Source: Bog-756 sp963703145 | GTDB taxonomy: Bacteria; Actinomycetota; Acidimicrobiia; Acidimicrobiales; RAAP-2 | DNA: 64,000 nt | Assembly (NCBI GenBank): GCA_963703145.1 | Contig: OY969793.1 | Span: 3,100,001-3,164,000, forward strand | Direction of reading: 5' to 3' | The notes under the pieces: generated by a model | Seen by the model: the letters and a program-made list of their open reading frames with translations, nothing else | Databases searched by the model: none | Told to the model about the DNA's origin: nothing | Translations under genes and position numbers: made by a program | Shown here: positions 8,497 to 16,365 of the stretch, piece by piece | How the letters are laid out: each line of letters starts with the position of its first letter | Position numbering within the stretch: position 1 is the stretch's first letter

Positions 8497-8520
8497 AACT
8501 ATATAGTGTATACTAATTCC
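8497..8520. promoter_or_regulatory. 24-bp divergent promoter/operator between ATP-grasp gene and tetR
   Basis: The whole intergenic gap is AT-rich. It holds the 10-bp palindrome ACTATATAGT (8498-8507) and a partly symmetric TAGT-gtat-ACTA. Rightward, TATACT (8509-8514) ends 6 nt before the GTG of tetR; leftward, TACACT ends 8 nt before the ATG of the ATP-grasp gene. Both transcripts would be leaderless with overlapping promoters, so one bound TetR dimer could shut both. Confidence 0.65.
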
Positions 8521-9102
8521 GTGGGCCGTCCTCCCCAACTCACTCGGGATCGCATCCTCGAGACGGCTCTGGCCCTGGCCGACCACTCGGGCCTGGGTGC
8601 GGTGACGATGCACGGGGTGGCCGCGGGCCTCGGCGTCACCCCGATGGCCCTCTACCGTCATGTCGGTGACAAGGCCGCACTGCTGGACGGCCTGGTGGAG
8701 CGGGTGCTGACCCAAGTGCAGCCCCCGTCGCCCGGACTGTCCGGACCCGAGCAGCTCGTGGCCATGGCCCACGCGCTCCGACGGACCGGTCAGCAGCACC
8801 CAGGGGTGTTCCCCCTCCTGCTGTCGAGGCCGGCGGCCACGCCCGAGGCGCGGGTGGTCCGGAACTCGGTCCAGCGGGCCCTGGCCGACAGCGGTGTGGA
8901 TCCCGGTGACGTCGCCCAGGTGGAGCGCCTGGTCAGCACGGCGGTGCTGGGATTCATCATGAGCGAGGTGGCCGGACGTTTCGGCCGCCATTCCGCCGCG
9001 GTGGTCGACGCCGACTTCGAACGGCTGCTCGAACTGCTCGCCGGGTTCGTAGACCCGGACCCTGTCGCTGGTCGTGTCCCACCCGAGGCGCGCTCCCGGT
9101 AG
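8521..9102 (+). CDS. TetR family transcriptional regulator
   Basis: A 193-residue TetR-type repressor. The N-terminal DNA-binding domain is visible as LTRDRILETALALADHSG, then the helix-turn-helix VTMHGVAAGLGVTPMALYRHVGDKAALLDGL at about 29-59. The C-terminal half resembles the tetracycline-repressor-like C-terminal ligand domain and is not assignable to a ligand. The GTG start is chosen because GRPPQLTRDRIL is a normal TetR N-terminus and TATACT lies 6 nt upstream. It is divergent from the ATP-grasp gene across a 24-bp operator-like gap and followed by an 18-bp inverted repeat. It may also influence the DHA2 exporter 135 bp downstream. Confidence 0.9.
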   Translation: MGRPPQLTRDRILETALALADHSGLGAVTMHGVAAGLGVTPMALYRHVGDKAALLDGLVERVLTQVQPPSPGLSGPEQLVAMAHALRRTGQQHPGVFPLLLSRPAATPEARVVRNSVQRALADSGVDPGDVAQVERLVSTAVLGFIMSEVAGRFGRHSAAVVDADFERLLELLAGFVDPDPVAGRVPPEARSR

Positions 9103-9120
9103 AACGGGACCAGTCCCGTT
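9103..9120. terminator. 18-bp inverted repeat directly after tetR
   Basis: AACGGGAC and GTCCCGTT are perfect 8-bp arms separated by 2 bp, starting the base after the tetR stop codon. There is no T-run, so it is either an actinobacterial-type terminator hairpin or an operator for the exporter gene downstream. Confidence 0.4.
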
Positions 9121-9154
9121 ACGCCGTTGCCGTGGAGCGTTGTGCGTTCCGCGA

Positions 9155-9181
9155 CGATTCGATACAGTACGTCTTGAATCG
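9155..9181 (+). promoter_or_regulatory. Candidate operator upstream of the DHA2 exporter
   Basis: CGATTC (9155-9160) and GAATCG (9176-9181) are inverted arms around an AT-richer core (GATACAGTACGTCTTG). The site lies about 60 bp upstream of the exporter start, where a TetR operator would be expected; the coupled TetR at 10824 is the natural candidate to bind it. Symmetry of the core is imperfect. Confidence 0.35.
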
Positions 9182-9237
9182 AAACTGAGGACCGGCGCAC
9201 GGTCCCCGACCCGTGATCCCCCTCGGAAGGAGCGGCC

Positions 9238-10827
9238 ATGCCCGCACTCGATCGCAAGTGGTGGACCCTGATCGCCGTCTGCACGGCCACCTTCATGCTC
9301 CTCCTCGACATCACCGTGGTGAACGTGGCGCTGCCCGACATCCAGCGCTCACTCCACTCCACCTTCAGCGACATCCAGTGGGTGGTCGACGCCTACTCGT
9401 TGACCTTGGCCGCCTTCCTCCTCACCGCCGGAGTGGTCGGCGACATGTTCGGCCGACGCGAGGTCTTCGCCATCGGCCTCGGTGTGTTCTCGGTCTCCTC
9501 GCTGGTCTGCGGACTGTCCACGACCTCGCTCATGTTGAACCTGGCACGCGGGGCCCAGGGCGTGGGTGGGGCCATCATGTTCGCCACCTCGCTGGCCCTC
9601 ATCGCCGGGGCGTTCACCGGCAAGGAACGGGGCACCGCCTTTGGGATCTACGGCGCGGTGCTCGGCGGGGCGGTGGCGGTCGGGCCCCTCGTCGGAGGGG
9701 CGATCACCAGCGGGATCGGTTGGCGCTGGATCTTCTTCGTCAATGTCCCCATCGGCGTCCTGGCGGTGTTCATCACCCTGACCCGGATCCAGGAGTCGAA
9801 GGATCCCAACACCCGGCGGGTCGACTGGATCGGGTTCGTCTCGTTCTCGCTGGCCCTGTTCATGCTGGTGCTCGCCCTCATCCGGGGCAGTGACGACGGA
9901 TGGACCAGCCCGCTGATCCTCGGCCTGTTCATCGGGTCGGTCGTGCTGGTGACCGTGTTCCTCGTGGCCGAGTGGCGCCAGTCCGATCCGATGCTCGACC
10001 TCACCTTGTTCAAGCGGCCAGCCATGGTGGGGGTGTCGCTGTCGGCCTTCACCCTGTCGGCGTCGATCTTCGCCCTGTTCTTGTACCTGACCCTCTACAT
10101 CCAGGACGACCTGGGCTACGGCCCGCTGGCCGCCGGGGTGCGGTTCCTGCCCCTCACGGTCCTGGCCTTCATCGTGGCGCCCTTCGCCGGCAAGCTCACC
10201 GTGCGGGTCCAGACCCGGTATCTCCTCGGCACTGGACTGCTCCTCATCGCCATCGGCTGCCTGCTCATGGCCACCACCCATGCCACCTCGAGCTGGACGG
10301 TCCTACTGCCCGGCTTCATCGTGGCCGGCATCGGGATCGGGACAGTGAACCCCGTGCTGGCCTCCTCGGCCATCTCGGTGGTGCCGCCAGAGCGGAGCGG
10401 GATGGCGTCCGGTGCCAACAGCACCTTCCGCCAGGTGGGCATCGCCACCGGTATCGCCGGCCTGGGCACCATCTTCCAGACCCAGATCCAGCACAAGACG
10501 TTGGCCACACTGGCCCACACGCCGCAGGGCCAGGCGGTCATCACCCATGGCGGTGCCGGACTGCAGACCGCCATCCTCGGCGGGGCGGTCCACCAGGTCG
10601 CCGCAGCCATTCCCCCGTCATCGCGCCAGGCGCTGCTCCAGGCCTACCGCGTCGGGTTCTCCGACTCGTTGAACCTGTTGATGGTGATCGGGGCGGTCAT
10701 CGCCTTCGTCGGCTCGGTCGGCGCCTTCGCCCTGGTGCGCCAGCGGGACTTCGTCCCGAGCTTCACCCCGCCGGCGCCGGCCGCCGCGCCGGCACCCGCC
10801 GACACGGTGGAAGTAGCACCGGGGTGA
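9238..10827 (+). CDS. DHA2-type (EmrB/QacA) MFS multidrug exporter
   Basis: 529 residues with about 14 hydrophobic segments. The opening LLLDITVVNVALPDI in the first membrane segment is the signature of the 14-helix drug:H+ antiporter family, and WVVDAYSLTLAAFLLTAGVVGD covers helix 2 and the following loop. These inner-membrane proteins export drugs, dyes or own metabolites using the proton gradient. GGAAGG precedes the ATG. The stop codon overlaps the GTG start of a TetR gene by 4 bp, so exporter and regulator are translated from one message, a common self-regulating arrangement. The last ~40 residues are a Pro/Ala-rich cytosolic tail. Confidence 0.92.
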   Translation: MPALDRKWWTLIAVCTATFMLLLDITVVNVALPDIQRSLHSTFSDIQWVVDAYSLTLAAFLLTAGVVGDMFGRREVFAIGLGVFSVSSLVCGLSTTSLMLNLARGAQGVGGAIMFATSLALIAGAFTGKERGTAFGIYGAVLGGAVAVGPLVGGAITSGIGWRWIFFVNVPIGVLAVFITLTRIQESKDPNTRRVDWIGFVSFSLALFMLVLALIRGSDDGWTSPLILGLFIGSVVLVTVFLVAEWRQSDPMLDLTLFKRPAMVGVSLSAFTLSASIFALFLYLTLYIQDDLGYGPLAAGVRFLPLTVLAFIVAPFAGKLTVRVQTRYLLGTGLLLIAIGCLLMATTHATSSWTVLLPGFIVAGIGIGTVNPVLASSAISVVPPERSGMASGANSTFRQVGIATGIAGLGTIFQTQIQHKTLATLAHTPQGQAVITHGGAGLQTAILGGAVHQVAAAIPPSSRQALLQAYRVGFSDSLNLLMVIGAVIAFVGSVGAFALVRQRDFVPSFTPPAPAAAPAPADTVEVAPG

Positions 10828-11438
10828 CCGTGACCCGAACGCCGGTGGCCTCGAGCCCGGAGCGGAGCGGCCGGCGGCCGGGCCGTCCCCGTGACGAGGA
10901 GGCCAGCTCCGCCATCACCGACGCCGCCCGGCGTCAACTGGCCGAGCTCGGCTACGCCAACGTCTCGATGGAGAGCGTGGCGAGCGAGGCCGGGGTGGCT
11001 CGGGCCACGATCTACCGCCGCTACCAGGACAAGGCCGACCTGATCACGGCGGCCATCGCCGCCAACAGCACGATCCATCTGAATCAGGGGCCGTCTACGG
11101 ATCCACGGGGGGACCTCATCGCCTACCTCGACGCCTTCGACGAACGCTACGGCGAGGGCTGCCTCGAGGTGGTGGGTACCCTGATCGGCTCCCGTGAGGA
11201 GCCAGGCGCCCTGGACCTGCACCGCCAGCGTGTGGTGGGCCCCCGCCTCAGCTACCTGCGCTCCCTGCTGGAGCGGGCCCACGAGCTCGGCCAGCTCGGA
11301 GACGACGCCGACCTCGACCTGGCCCTCCAGATGCTGGTGGGTTCGGTGTTCGCCCGGCGGGTGGCCGGCACCCCCTCCGAGCCGGGATGGGCGTCCCGGG
11401 CCGTCGCCACCGTGTGGGCCGGCATGAGCCCGGCCTAA
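10824..11438 (+). CDS. TetR family regulator coupled to the exporter
   Basis: 204 residues. The N-terminus is basic (RSGRRPGRPRDEEASSAI), followed by the TetR helix-turn-helix VSMESVASEAGVARATIYRRYQDKADLI at about 49-76. The C-terminal domain contains LEVVGTLIGSREEPGALDLHRQRVVGPR, as in TetR regulators with the AcrR-like C-terminal domain. The GTG start overlaps the exporter's stop (GTGA), implying translational coupling. It most likely represses the exporter operon, possibly through the inverted repeat at 9155-9181. The inducer is unknown. Confidence 0.88.
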   Translation: MTVTRTPVASSPERSGRRPGRPRDEEASSAITDAARRQLAELGYANVSMESVASEAGVARATIYRRYQDKADLITAAIAANSTIHLNQGPSTDPRGDLIAYLDAFDERYGEGCLEVVGTLIGSREEPGALDLHRQRVVGPRLSYLRSLLERAHELGQLGDDADLDLALQMLVGSVFARRVAGTPSEPGWASRAVATVWAGMSPA

Positions 11439-11460
11439 GCACGGACCCGGGCCCAACCTC

Positions 11461-12348
11461 TCAGCCGGTGTGGTCGCCGAACAGGGCCAGCATGGCCCGC
11501 GTGGCAGCGCTCGGATCCCGCGTCCACGACGTCGCCACCGCCATCGGCCACGACAGGTCGGCGCCGTCGATGGCAAGGACGGACAGCGAGTCGGGTGAAT
11601 CGGGGACCACGAAGTGGGGCAGGATGGCGACGCCCAGGCCGTGCCGGACGAAGTCGGCCCCGGTGGCGACGTCGGTGACCTCGAGCACGACGTGGCGCGG
11701 CAGCGACGCCGCGTCGAAGGCCCGGTCCACCACAGCACGGTTGCCGTAGCCGAGGGGGAAGTCCACGAAGGGCTCCTCGGCGAGCTCGGCGATTCGAACC
11801 GAACCCTGACCGGCCAGCCGGTGCCCGGCCGGGACCACCAGGACCAGTGGTTCCGACGCCAGCGGCGTCAGGCGGATGCCCGGCGGGGTGGGACCGGGGA
11901 TCGACACCAGCGCCAGGTCCAGCGTGCCGACGGCGAGCGCCTCCACCAGGCCGAGGGACCCCTGAGGGTTGACGGCCAACCGGATCGTCACCCCGGGATG
12001 GATGCGGTGGAAGTCACCGAGCAGGGCGGGCAGGTCGACGAGACCGATCGAGGTCATGGTGCCCATGCGGAGTGTGCCGCGGAGGCCACCGCGCACCTCG
12101 TCGACAGCGTCACGGGCAGCCTGGACAGCATCCAGGGTGGCGCGGGCCCGGGGCAGGAGGGCCTGGCCGGCATCGGTGAGATCGACCCGTTTGGATGTGC
12201 GGTCGAACAGCGGGCTGCCCAGCTCGAGCTCCAGGTGTTTGATGGCCACCGACACCCCGGACTGCACTACGTGCAGCTGCTCGGACGCCCGGGTGAAGTT
12301 GCGGGCGTCGGCCACCGCCACGAAGTACTCGAGGTGACGCAGCTCCAC
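11461..12348 (-). CDS. LysR family transcriptional regulator
   Basis: 295 residues in the standard LTTR layout: N-terminal winged helix (LRHLEYFVAVADARNFTRAS, then LHVVQSGVSVAIKHLELELG) in residues 1-60, a linker helix, and a periplasmic-binding-like effector domain from about residue 88 (GTLRMGTMTSIGLVDLP). I chose the GTG at 12346-12348 because family members begin M-E-L-R-H-L and a TATGAT hexamer lies 8 nt upstream; a TTG two codons earlier is also open. It is divergent from an MFS transporter across about 125 bp that contains a perfect inverted repeat, so the transporter is its probable target. Confidence 0.9.
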   Translation of the reverse strand: MELRHLEYFVAVADARNFTRASEQLHVVQSGVSVAIKHLELELGSPLFDRTSKRVDLTDAGQALLPRARATLDAVQAARDAVDEVRGGLRGTLRMGTMTSIGLVDLPALLGDFHRIHPGVTIRLAVNPQGSLGLVEALAVGTLDLALVSIPGPTPPGIRLTPLASEPLVLVVPAGHRLAGQGSVRIAELAEEPFVDFPLGYGNRAVVDRAFDAASLPRHVVLEVTDVATGADFVRHGLGVAILPHFVVPDSPDSLSVLAIDGADLSWPMAVATSWTRDPSAATRAMLALFGDHTG

Positions 12349-12353
12349 TGCCA

Positions 12354-12374
12354 ACCATCATAGATCGTGATGGT
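12354..12374. promoter_or_regulatory. Inverted repeat in the LysR/MFS intergenic region
   Basis: ACCATCA (12354-12360) and TGATGGT (12368-12374) are perfect 7-bp arms spaced by 7 bp. It sits immediately upstream of the LysR gene and covers its candidate -10, as expected for the autoregulatory site of a LysR protein that also drives the divergent gene. Confidence 0.55.
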
Positions 12375-12456
12375 TACAACATTCTACTTTCATTGGACAT
12401 GATGGACGGCGGGGTCCAGGCTGGACGCATGGGTACATCGAACACGCCGACCGCTC

Positions 12457-12484
12457 GACTGTGTCGGTAAGACTGTGTCGGTAA
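12457..12484 (+). repeat. 14-bp tandem duplication over the MFS start codon
   Basis: GACTGTGTCGGTAA occurs twice head to tail (12457-12470 and 12471-12484). Each copy holds a GTG. The first GTG opens a frame that stops after 7 codons; the second is the first codon of the long transporter frame. A downstream in-frame ATG at 12493 avoids the repeat. Confidence 0.75.
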
Positions 12485-13743
12485 TTGACGCGATGCGCGA
12501 GCCGGATCTGTCGCCGGTCGGTGATCAGACCGTCATGGGCCCGGGCATGGTGGCCCTGTTCGCCGTGGCCTGCGGGATCTCCGTGGCCAGCCTGTACTAC
12601 GCGCAGCCGCTGCTGCCCCAGATCGCCCGGGCGTTCGGGGTGGGTGCGGGCACAGCCGGGCTGGTCGTCACCGCCGCCCAGATCGGTTACGGCATCGGCC
12701 TGGCCCTCCTGGTACCGCTGGGGGACATCCTGGTACGCCGGCGCCTGGTCCCCGGCATCCTGGCCCTGGCGGCACTGGCTCTGTTCGCGGCGTCGGCCGC
12801 TCCCGGCATCCTGGTCCTGATCGTCGCCCTCACCGTCGCCGGGGTGTGCTCGGTGTCGGCCCAGATCCTGGTGCCGTTCGCCGCCTCTCTGGCCGCCGAG
12901 GACCAGCGCGGGCGGGTGGTAGGCACGGTCATGAGCGGCCTGCTGGTGGGGATCCTCCTGGCCCGCACGTTCTCCGGGCTGATCGCCCAGGCCGCGGGAT
13001 GGCGCACGGTCTTCGTGGTGGCCGGCGTGGTGGTCCTGGTACTGGCCGTCCTGCTCCACCGCCGCCTGCCCGCCGAGGGGACCCGCCCGGCCATCGCCTA
13101 CCGCGAGCTGCTCGCCTCGGTGACCCGACTGATGCGCACCGAGCCCCTGCTGCGGCTGCGCTCCCTCATCGGCGCCCTGGCCTTCGCCACCTTCAACGTG
13201 GTGTGGACCAGCCTGGCCTTCCTCCTGGCCGCACCGCCCTACCACTACAGCGAGGCGATCATCGGCCTGTTCGGCCTGCTGGGGGCGGCCGGGGCCCTGG
13301 CCGCGTCGTTCAGCGGGCGCCTGGCCGACCGTGGGCTCGAGCGCTGGGTCTCCGGCGGATCCCTGATCGTCACGGCGGCCTCGATGGCGCTCCTGGCCTT
13401 CGGCTCACACCACCTGTGGGCCCTGATCGCCGGCATCTTGCTCGTCGACCTCGGGATCCAGGCCGTGCACATCCAGAACCAGCAGCTGATCTTCGGGATC
13501 GACCCGGCGGCCCGCTCCCGGCTCAACACCGGCTATATGGTCAGCTACTTCATCGGGGGTGCCATCGGGTCGGCCGCCACCGGGGTGGCCTATGCCGCCG
13601 GCGGGTGGACCGCCGTCATCATCCTGGGCGTCTGCTTTTCCGGCGCGGGCCTGGCGGTCTGGGTGGCGAGCGAGGTGCTCGGGCGGGCCCAGGGGTCGGC
13701 TACCCGGCCGATCGGCGACAGCGTGCCGACCGACCGGGCATGA
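12475..13743 (+). CDS. MFS transporter (12-helix type)
   Basis: About 422 residues, or 416 from the ATG at 12493. Hydrophobic segments alternate with short loops in two bundles of six; YYAQPLLPQIARAFG in helix 1 and IGYGIGLALLVPLGDILVRRRL (helix 2 plus the charged loop motif) are typical of the YnfM/arabinose-efflux-like MFS group. Such proteins export sugars, amino acids or drugs. The start is uncertain because of a 14-bp duplication; the ATG at 12493 is a safe alternative. Divergent from LysR and probably controlled by it. It converges with the propeller gene, with only 9 bp between the stops. Confidence 0.88.
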   Translation: MSVIDAMREPDLSPVGDQTVMGPGMVALFAVACGISVASLYYAQPLLPQIARAFGVGAGTAGLVVTAAQIGYGIGLALLVPLGDILVRRRLVPGILALAALALFAASAAPGILVLIVALTVAGVCSVSAQILVPFAASLAAEDQRGRVVGTVMSGLLVGILLARTFSGLIAQAAGWRTVFVVAGVVVLVLAVLLHRRLPAEGTRPAIAYRELLASVTRLMRTEPLLRLRSLIGALAFATFNVVWTSLAFLLAAPPYHYSEAIIGLFGLLGAAGALAASFSGRLADRGLERWVSGGSLIVTAASMALLAFGSHHLWALIAGILLVDLGIQAVHIQNQQLIFGIDPAARSRLNTGYMVSYFIGGAIGSAATGVAYAAGGWTAVIILGVCFSGAGLAVWVASEVLGRAQGSATRPIGDSVPTDRA

Positions 13744-13752
13744 CCGCACTGC

Positions 13753-15711
13753 TCAGCCCATGGACACCACCGGCTTGACCAGCTGGATGCCGCCGGCCGA
13801 GCCATAGAACGGGGCGTCGCCGAAGGAGAACACACCCCCGTCGGAGGCCACCAGGTAGTAGCCCCCACCGTCCGGCGTGATCTGCGAGCCGACGATGGGC
13901 TTGTCGAGCGTGATGCCACCGGTCGAGCCCTTGAACTTGGCGTCGCCGAAGGTGAACACCCCGCCGTCGGCGGCGATGAGGTAGTAGCCGCCACCGTCGG
14001 GCGTGATGCCCGAGCTCACGATGGGCTGCTTCAGGGTGATCGCCCCGGTCGAGCCCTGGTACTTGGCATCGCCGAAGGTGAACACGCCGCCGTCCGCCGC
14101 CACCAGGTAGTACCCGCCGCCGTCCGGCGTGGCACTCATGGAGACGATGGGCTTGCGGAGCTGGATGCTGCCGGCCGAGCCGTGGAAGGTGGCGTCACCG
14201 AAGCTGAACACCCCGCCATCAGAGGCCACCAACCAGTAGCCACGTCCGTCAGGGGTGGGCGCCATGCCCACGATGGGCTTGTTCAACACGATGCTTCCGG
14301 TGGACCCGTAGAAGCCCGCCACACCGAAGGTGAACACGCCGCCGTCCGAGGCCACCAACCAGTAGCCGGGACCGGTCGGGAACCCGGCCGACCCGACGAT
14401 GGGCTGGTTCAGGGTCTTGCCACCCAGGGAACCGAAGAAGCCGGCTGAGCCGTAGGTGAAGATGCCGCCGTCACTGGCCGCCAGGCGGTAGCCGCCGAAC
14501 CCCGCACCGAGCTGATCGCTCGGTGAGGTGGTGGCGATCCGGACGATCTCACCGCTGGTGCCCCCCGCCCCGCCCGTCGCCGGTGTCGTGCCGTAGTTGC
14601 TCACGTAGACCGACCCATCCCGGGCCACGGCCAGGCCGGTCGGGGATACCAGACCCGCCGAGGCCAGCACGGTCCGCGTTCCGTCTGCATTGAGGCGGAG
14701 CAACGCCCCGGGCGCAGTGAGGTCGCCGATGCCGCCGGTGTTGATCTCGAGCACCAAGAGCCGACCCGACTGGTCGAAGGCGATATCGCCGATGGATGTG
14801 AATCCGCCGGCCACCAGGATCGGCGTGGTCTTGGCCAACGAGGCTCCGGGGTTCACCCGGTAGACACTGGAGGCGCCGACGCCAAAGGGGAACCCGCCGA
14901 GCTCACCCACGTAGAGCTGGCCGTTCGGCCCCAGGGCCACCGAGTCCGGCACGGCCTGGGCCGGAATCGCCCCTTCCTGGATGGTCGGGAAGACGGCCAG
15001 GACCGAGATGGCCCCGGTCGGGGAGACCCAGAGCAGATCGTTGGCCGCCGCGTCGGCCACCGCATAGCCGCCCCGGTAGGGGACGAACGAATACGGATCG
15101 CTGTCGATGGAACCCGCTCCGGTACCCCCGTCGGGGTTGTTCTGTGCCTCGAACGGGCCGAAGCTGGCCTGGATCGAGCCGGTGGAGCTGCCCGCTGCGA
15201 ACTTGGACAGTGTGCCGAGCAGGGCACCACCCGGCCCATAGGTCTGGTTGCCGGTGGTCGGATCGATGTTCGTGTTCTGGAAGAGGACCCGCAGGCTCCC
15301 GTTGACGTAGGCCGCCTCCGACGGTCCGGTCGCCTCCCAGGGCGGCGGCGGAGCGGTCGGGCTCTCGAACTCGGAGACCGACGGGAGGTTGCCGACCAGC
15401 GTCGACACGGTGCCGGACGGGGTGACCTTGTCGATGGCGCCGGTGGTGGTGAGGCAGGCCACCTCCTTGCCGGTCGTGCATCCAGCAGGCACCGATCCAT
15501 CGCCCGAGACCGCCACGACCAGGTTGCCGTCAGGGCCGATCGTGATCTTCTTGGGCTGATTGAGCCCGGACGCCACCACCTTGACGGTGGCGGGCAACGA
15601 CGCCGGTCGGGCCGGTACGGAACTGGCCCCTGCTACCGCGGCCGGGACCGCCAATGCGCTCCCCCCCACGGCCAACACCACTGAAACGAACACGAGCAAA
15701 CGATTCCGCAC
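13753..15711 (-). CDS. Secreted ScyD/NHL-like propeller protein with six C-terminal 42-residue repeats
   Basis: 652 residues. The first 28 form a Sec signal peptide (MRNRLLVFVSVVLAVGGSAL then AVPAAVAG). Residues ~40-395 resemble the ScyD/ScyE extracellular propeller family: LNQPKKITIGPDGNLVVAVSG, VPDSVALGPNGQLYVGELGGFPF and SPTGLAVARDGSVYVSNYG are NHL-like blades. Residues ~401-652 are six tandem 42-residue repeats of the form GYWLVASDGGVFTFGDAxFxGS, the last ending at the C-terminus. The GTG start at 15711 has AGGGAG 7 nt upstream; the frame is open much further upstream without other support. A related repeat array occurs in the protein at 26467. Function is unknown; a secreted binding or cell-surface scaffold role is likely. 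Confidence 0.82.
   Translation of the reverse strand: MRNRLLVFVSVVLAVGGSALAVPAAVAGASSVPARPASLPATVKVVASGLNQPKKITIGPDGNLVVAVSGDGSVPAGCTTGKEVACLTTTGAIDKVTPSGTVSTLVGNLPSVSEFESPTAPPPPWEATGPSEAAYVNGSLRVLFQNTNIDPTTGNQTYGPGGALLGTLSKFAAGSSTGSIQASFGPFEAQNNPDGGTGAGSIDSDPYSFVPYRGGYAVADAAANDLLWVSPTGAISVLAVFPTIQEGAIPAQAVPDSVALGPNGQLYVGELGGFPFGVGASSVYRVNPGASLAKTTPILVAGGFTSIGDIAFDQSGRLLVLEINTGGIGDLTAPGALLRLNADGTRTVLASAGLVSPTGLAVARDGSVYVSNYGTTPATGGAGGTSGEIVRIATTSPSDQLGAGFGGYRLAASDGGIFTYGSAGFFGSLGGKTLNQPIVGSAGFPTGPGYWLVASDGGVFTFGVAGFYGSTGSIVLNKPIVGMAPTPDGRGYWLVASDGGVFSFGDATFHGSAGSIQLRKPIVSMSATPDGGGYYLVAADGGVFTFGDAKYQGSTGAITLKQPIVSSGITPDGGGYYLIAADGGVFTFGDAKFKGSTGGITLDKPIVGSQITPDGGGYYLVASDGGVFSFGDAPFYGSAGGIQLVKPVVSMG
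13786..14510 (-). repeat. Six tandem 126-bp coding repeats
   Basis: Each unit encodes 42 residues centred on DGG(V/I)F(T/S)FGDA. Units differ at many third positions but share long stretches such as those encoding ITPDGGGYYL. A shorter spacing or copy change would keep the frame because the period is a multiple of three. Confidence 0.8.
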
Positions 15712-15916
15712 AGTCAACTCCCTTGGTCCGCACGCCCTGCTCCCCCATCGACCTGCTGTCGATGCCTGGCGGCTCTCCCGCACGGTACTGGAATCGCACG
15801 ACGGTGCCAAGGGGCTTGGCCGGACCTCACCCGCGGTCCGCGCGTTGACCGGCGATCCGACGATGACGGGACCTGGGTAGATTCGGCCCCAGCAGCCGGA
15901 ACGAAGGGTGTCCCCC

Positions 15917-16312
15917 ATGAGCGTGTTCACCGACCCCGAGGTCGAGTACCTCGAATCCCAGCGTCTGGCCCGACTGGCCACCGCCTCGCCATCCGGCCGG
16001 CCCGACGTGTCAGCGGTCGGCTTCGGCCTCGACGGCGACAGCATCGTGAGCGGCGGCCTCGACCTGACCAAGACCGTCCGCTTCAAGCACCTGGCCGCCA
16101 ACCCCCGGGCCACCATCGTCATCGACGACCTGGCCTCGGTGGATCCTTGGAGCCCACGGGGAATCAAGGTCCGTGGCCGGGCCGTCGTCGAGGACCACGA
16201 CGGGAGCCTCCGCATCCGGATCACGCCCGAGGTCATCTGGAGCTGGGGCATCAACGCCGGCGCCGAGAAACGGTTCGCCACCATCGAGCGGCGCGACGTG
16301 CACCCCGGCTGA
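15917..16312 (+). CDS. PPOX-class F420-dependent oxidoreductase-like protein
   Basis: A 131-residue split-barrel protein. The opening FTDPEVEYLESQRLARLATA and GRPDVSAVGFGLDGDSIV, then TVRFKHLAANPRATIVIDD and WSPRGIKVRGRAVVEDHDG, match the actinobacterial PPOX-class F420-dependent family, which bind F420 or a flavin and reduce diverse small molecules. GAAGG lies 9 nt before the ATG, so the in-frame GTG three codons upstream is less likely. It is divergent from the secreted propeller gene and followed after about 50 bp by the channel gene. Physiological substrate unknown. Confidence 0.85.
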   Translation: MSVFTDPEVEYLESQRLARLATASPSGRPDVSAVGFGLDGDSIVSGGLDLTKTVRFKHLAANPRATIVIDDLASVDPWSPRGIKVRGRAVVEDHDGSLRIRITPEVIWSWGINAGAEKRFATIERRDVHPG

Positions 16313-16365
16313 ACCCCACCCATCCACCCGGTAGACGGCGTGCTCGCAGCCGGGGACAGTGGGGC

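Noticed and set aside
13753..14510. 126-bp repeats as a CRISPR array
   Set aside because: The units are coding, contiguous, in frame and without unique spacers.
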